DNA of 64,000 bases from NCBI RefSeq assembly GCF_002865645.1, contig NW_020194519.1, positions 250,573-314,572 on the forward strand. Reading direction: 5' to 3'. Under the pieces are notes generated by a model that did no database searches, was not told the DNA's origin, and worked only from the letters and a program-made list of their open reading frames with translations. The translations under genes and the position numbers were made by a program. The DNA comes from Hyaloscypha bicolor E. Lineage: Eukaryota; Ascomycota; Leotiomycetes; Helotiales; Hyaloscyphaceae. Of the stretch, positions 63,973 to 64,000 are shown one piece after another; position 1 is the stretch's first letter, and each line of letters begins with the position of its first letter.

Positions 63973-64000
63973 ATGCCCCGCCGAGTCCCTCACCACCCGA
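63973..64000 (+). CDS. Possible start of a gene running off the window
   Basis: ATG at 63973 (CGG-ATG-CCC) follows a pyrimidine-rich stretch and opens MPRRVPHHP to the window edge. Too short to judge. Confidence 0.2.

Overview
The window is nuclear DNA of a filamentous ascomycete (Pezizomycotina), most likely Leotiomycetes/Helotiales. The reasons are short introns of about 48-125 bp with CTRAC-type branch sites, fungal families (LysM/WSC wall protein, Fet3-Ftr1, NACHT-STAND, rhodopsin-domain receptor, fungal Med19), and AT-rich repeat-derived patches between genes. The order-level guess rests on remembered family resemblance, not on a search.

Layout. 1-3.4 kb: no convincing gene. 3.4-5.6 kb: complete four-exon succinate dehydrogenase flavoprotein on the minus strand, divergent enough to suggest a paralogue. 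6.0-7.4 kb: rhodopsin-domain receptor gene that has lost its 5' end beside repeat DNA. 8.7-11.2 kb: unknown multi-exon gene carrying a hAT-like element in a probable intron. 11.9-13.1 kb: C2H2 zinc-finger gene. 14.2-18.6 kb: one unknown ORF, a TIR element with a 22-C tract, and a second copy of a dispersed repeat. 18.8-23.7 kb: large LysM-WSC-LysM secreted wall protein. 24.3-28.8 kb: NOP4 and MED19, head to head. 30.2-31.6 kb: broken C-terminal part of a chitinase-like gene. 31.8-32.8 kb: alpha/beta hydrolase. 34.7-36.4 kb: decaying gene for a secreted protein built from repeated, phase-0, 8-cysteine exon modules, each with a Lys-Arg site. 37.1-38.6 kb: decayed member of a fungal family with a short basic C-terminal domain. 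39.7-41.7 kb: UTP3/SAS10. 42.2-43.2 kb: two small Cys proteins. 43.5-47.2 kb: divergent Fet3 ferroxidase/Ftr1 permease pair with two perfect SreA-type GATA sites between them. 48-50 kb: Mutator-like TIR element, a cluster of three more such GATA sites, and an AGC-kinase fragment. 51-54.3 kb: alpha-kinase and GNAT acetyltransferase. 54.6 kb: BCS1-like fragment. 55.7-59.2 kb: NACHT-STAND gene with a second hAT-like element in its first exon. 60.7-62.8 kb: zinc-finger membrane protein. The last kilobase holds no gene except a possible start codon at the edge.

How it fits together. The clear functional unit is reductive high-affinity iron uptake: Fet3 oxidises Fe(II), Ftr1 imports it, and both share a promoter with GATA-repressor sites. 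NOP4 and UTP3 both serve ribosome assembly, and MED19 serves transcription; they are intact and probably constitutive. The accessory genes (receptor, chitinase, NACHT, 8-Cys repeat protein, AGC kinase, BCS1) are mostly truncated or frameshifted. Several lie next to small TIR elements, two of which have perfect 8-bp target-site duplications. The most unusual locus is the 8-cysteine exon-module array at 34.7-36.4 kb.

Limits. Introns, motifs and repeats were read by eye. Family names come from recognising motifs; no similarity search was possible.
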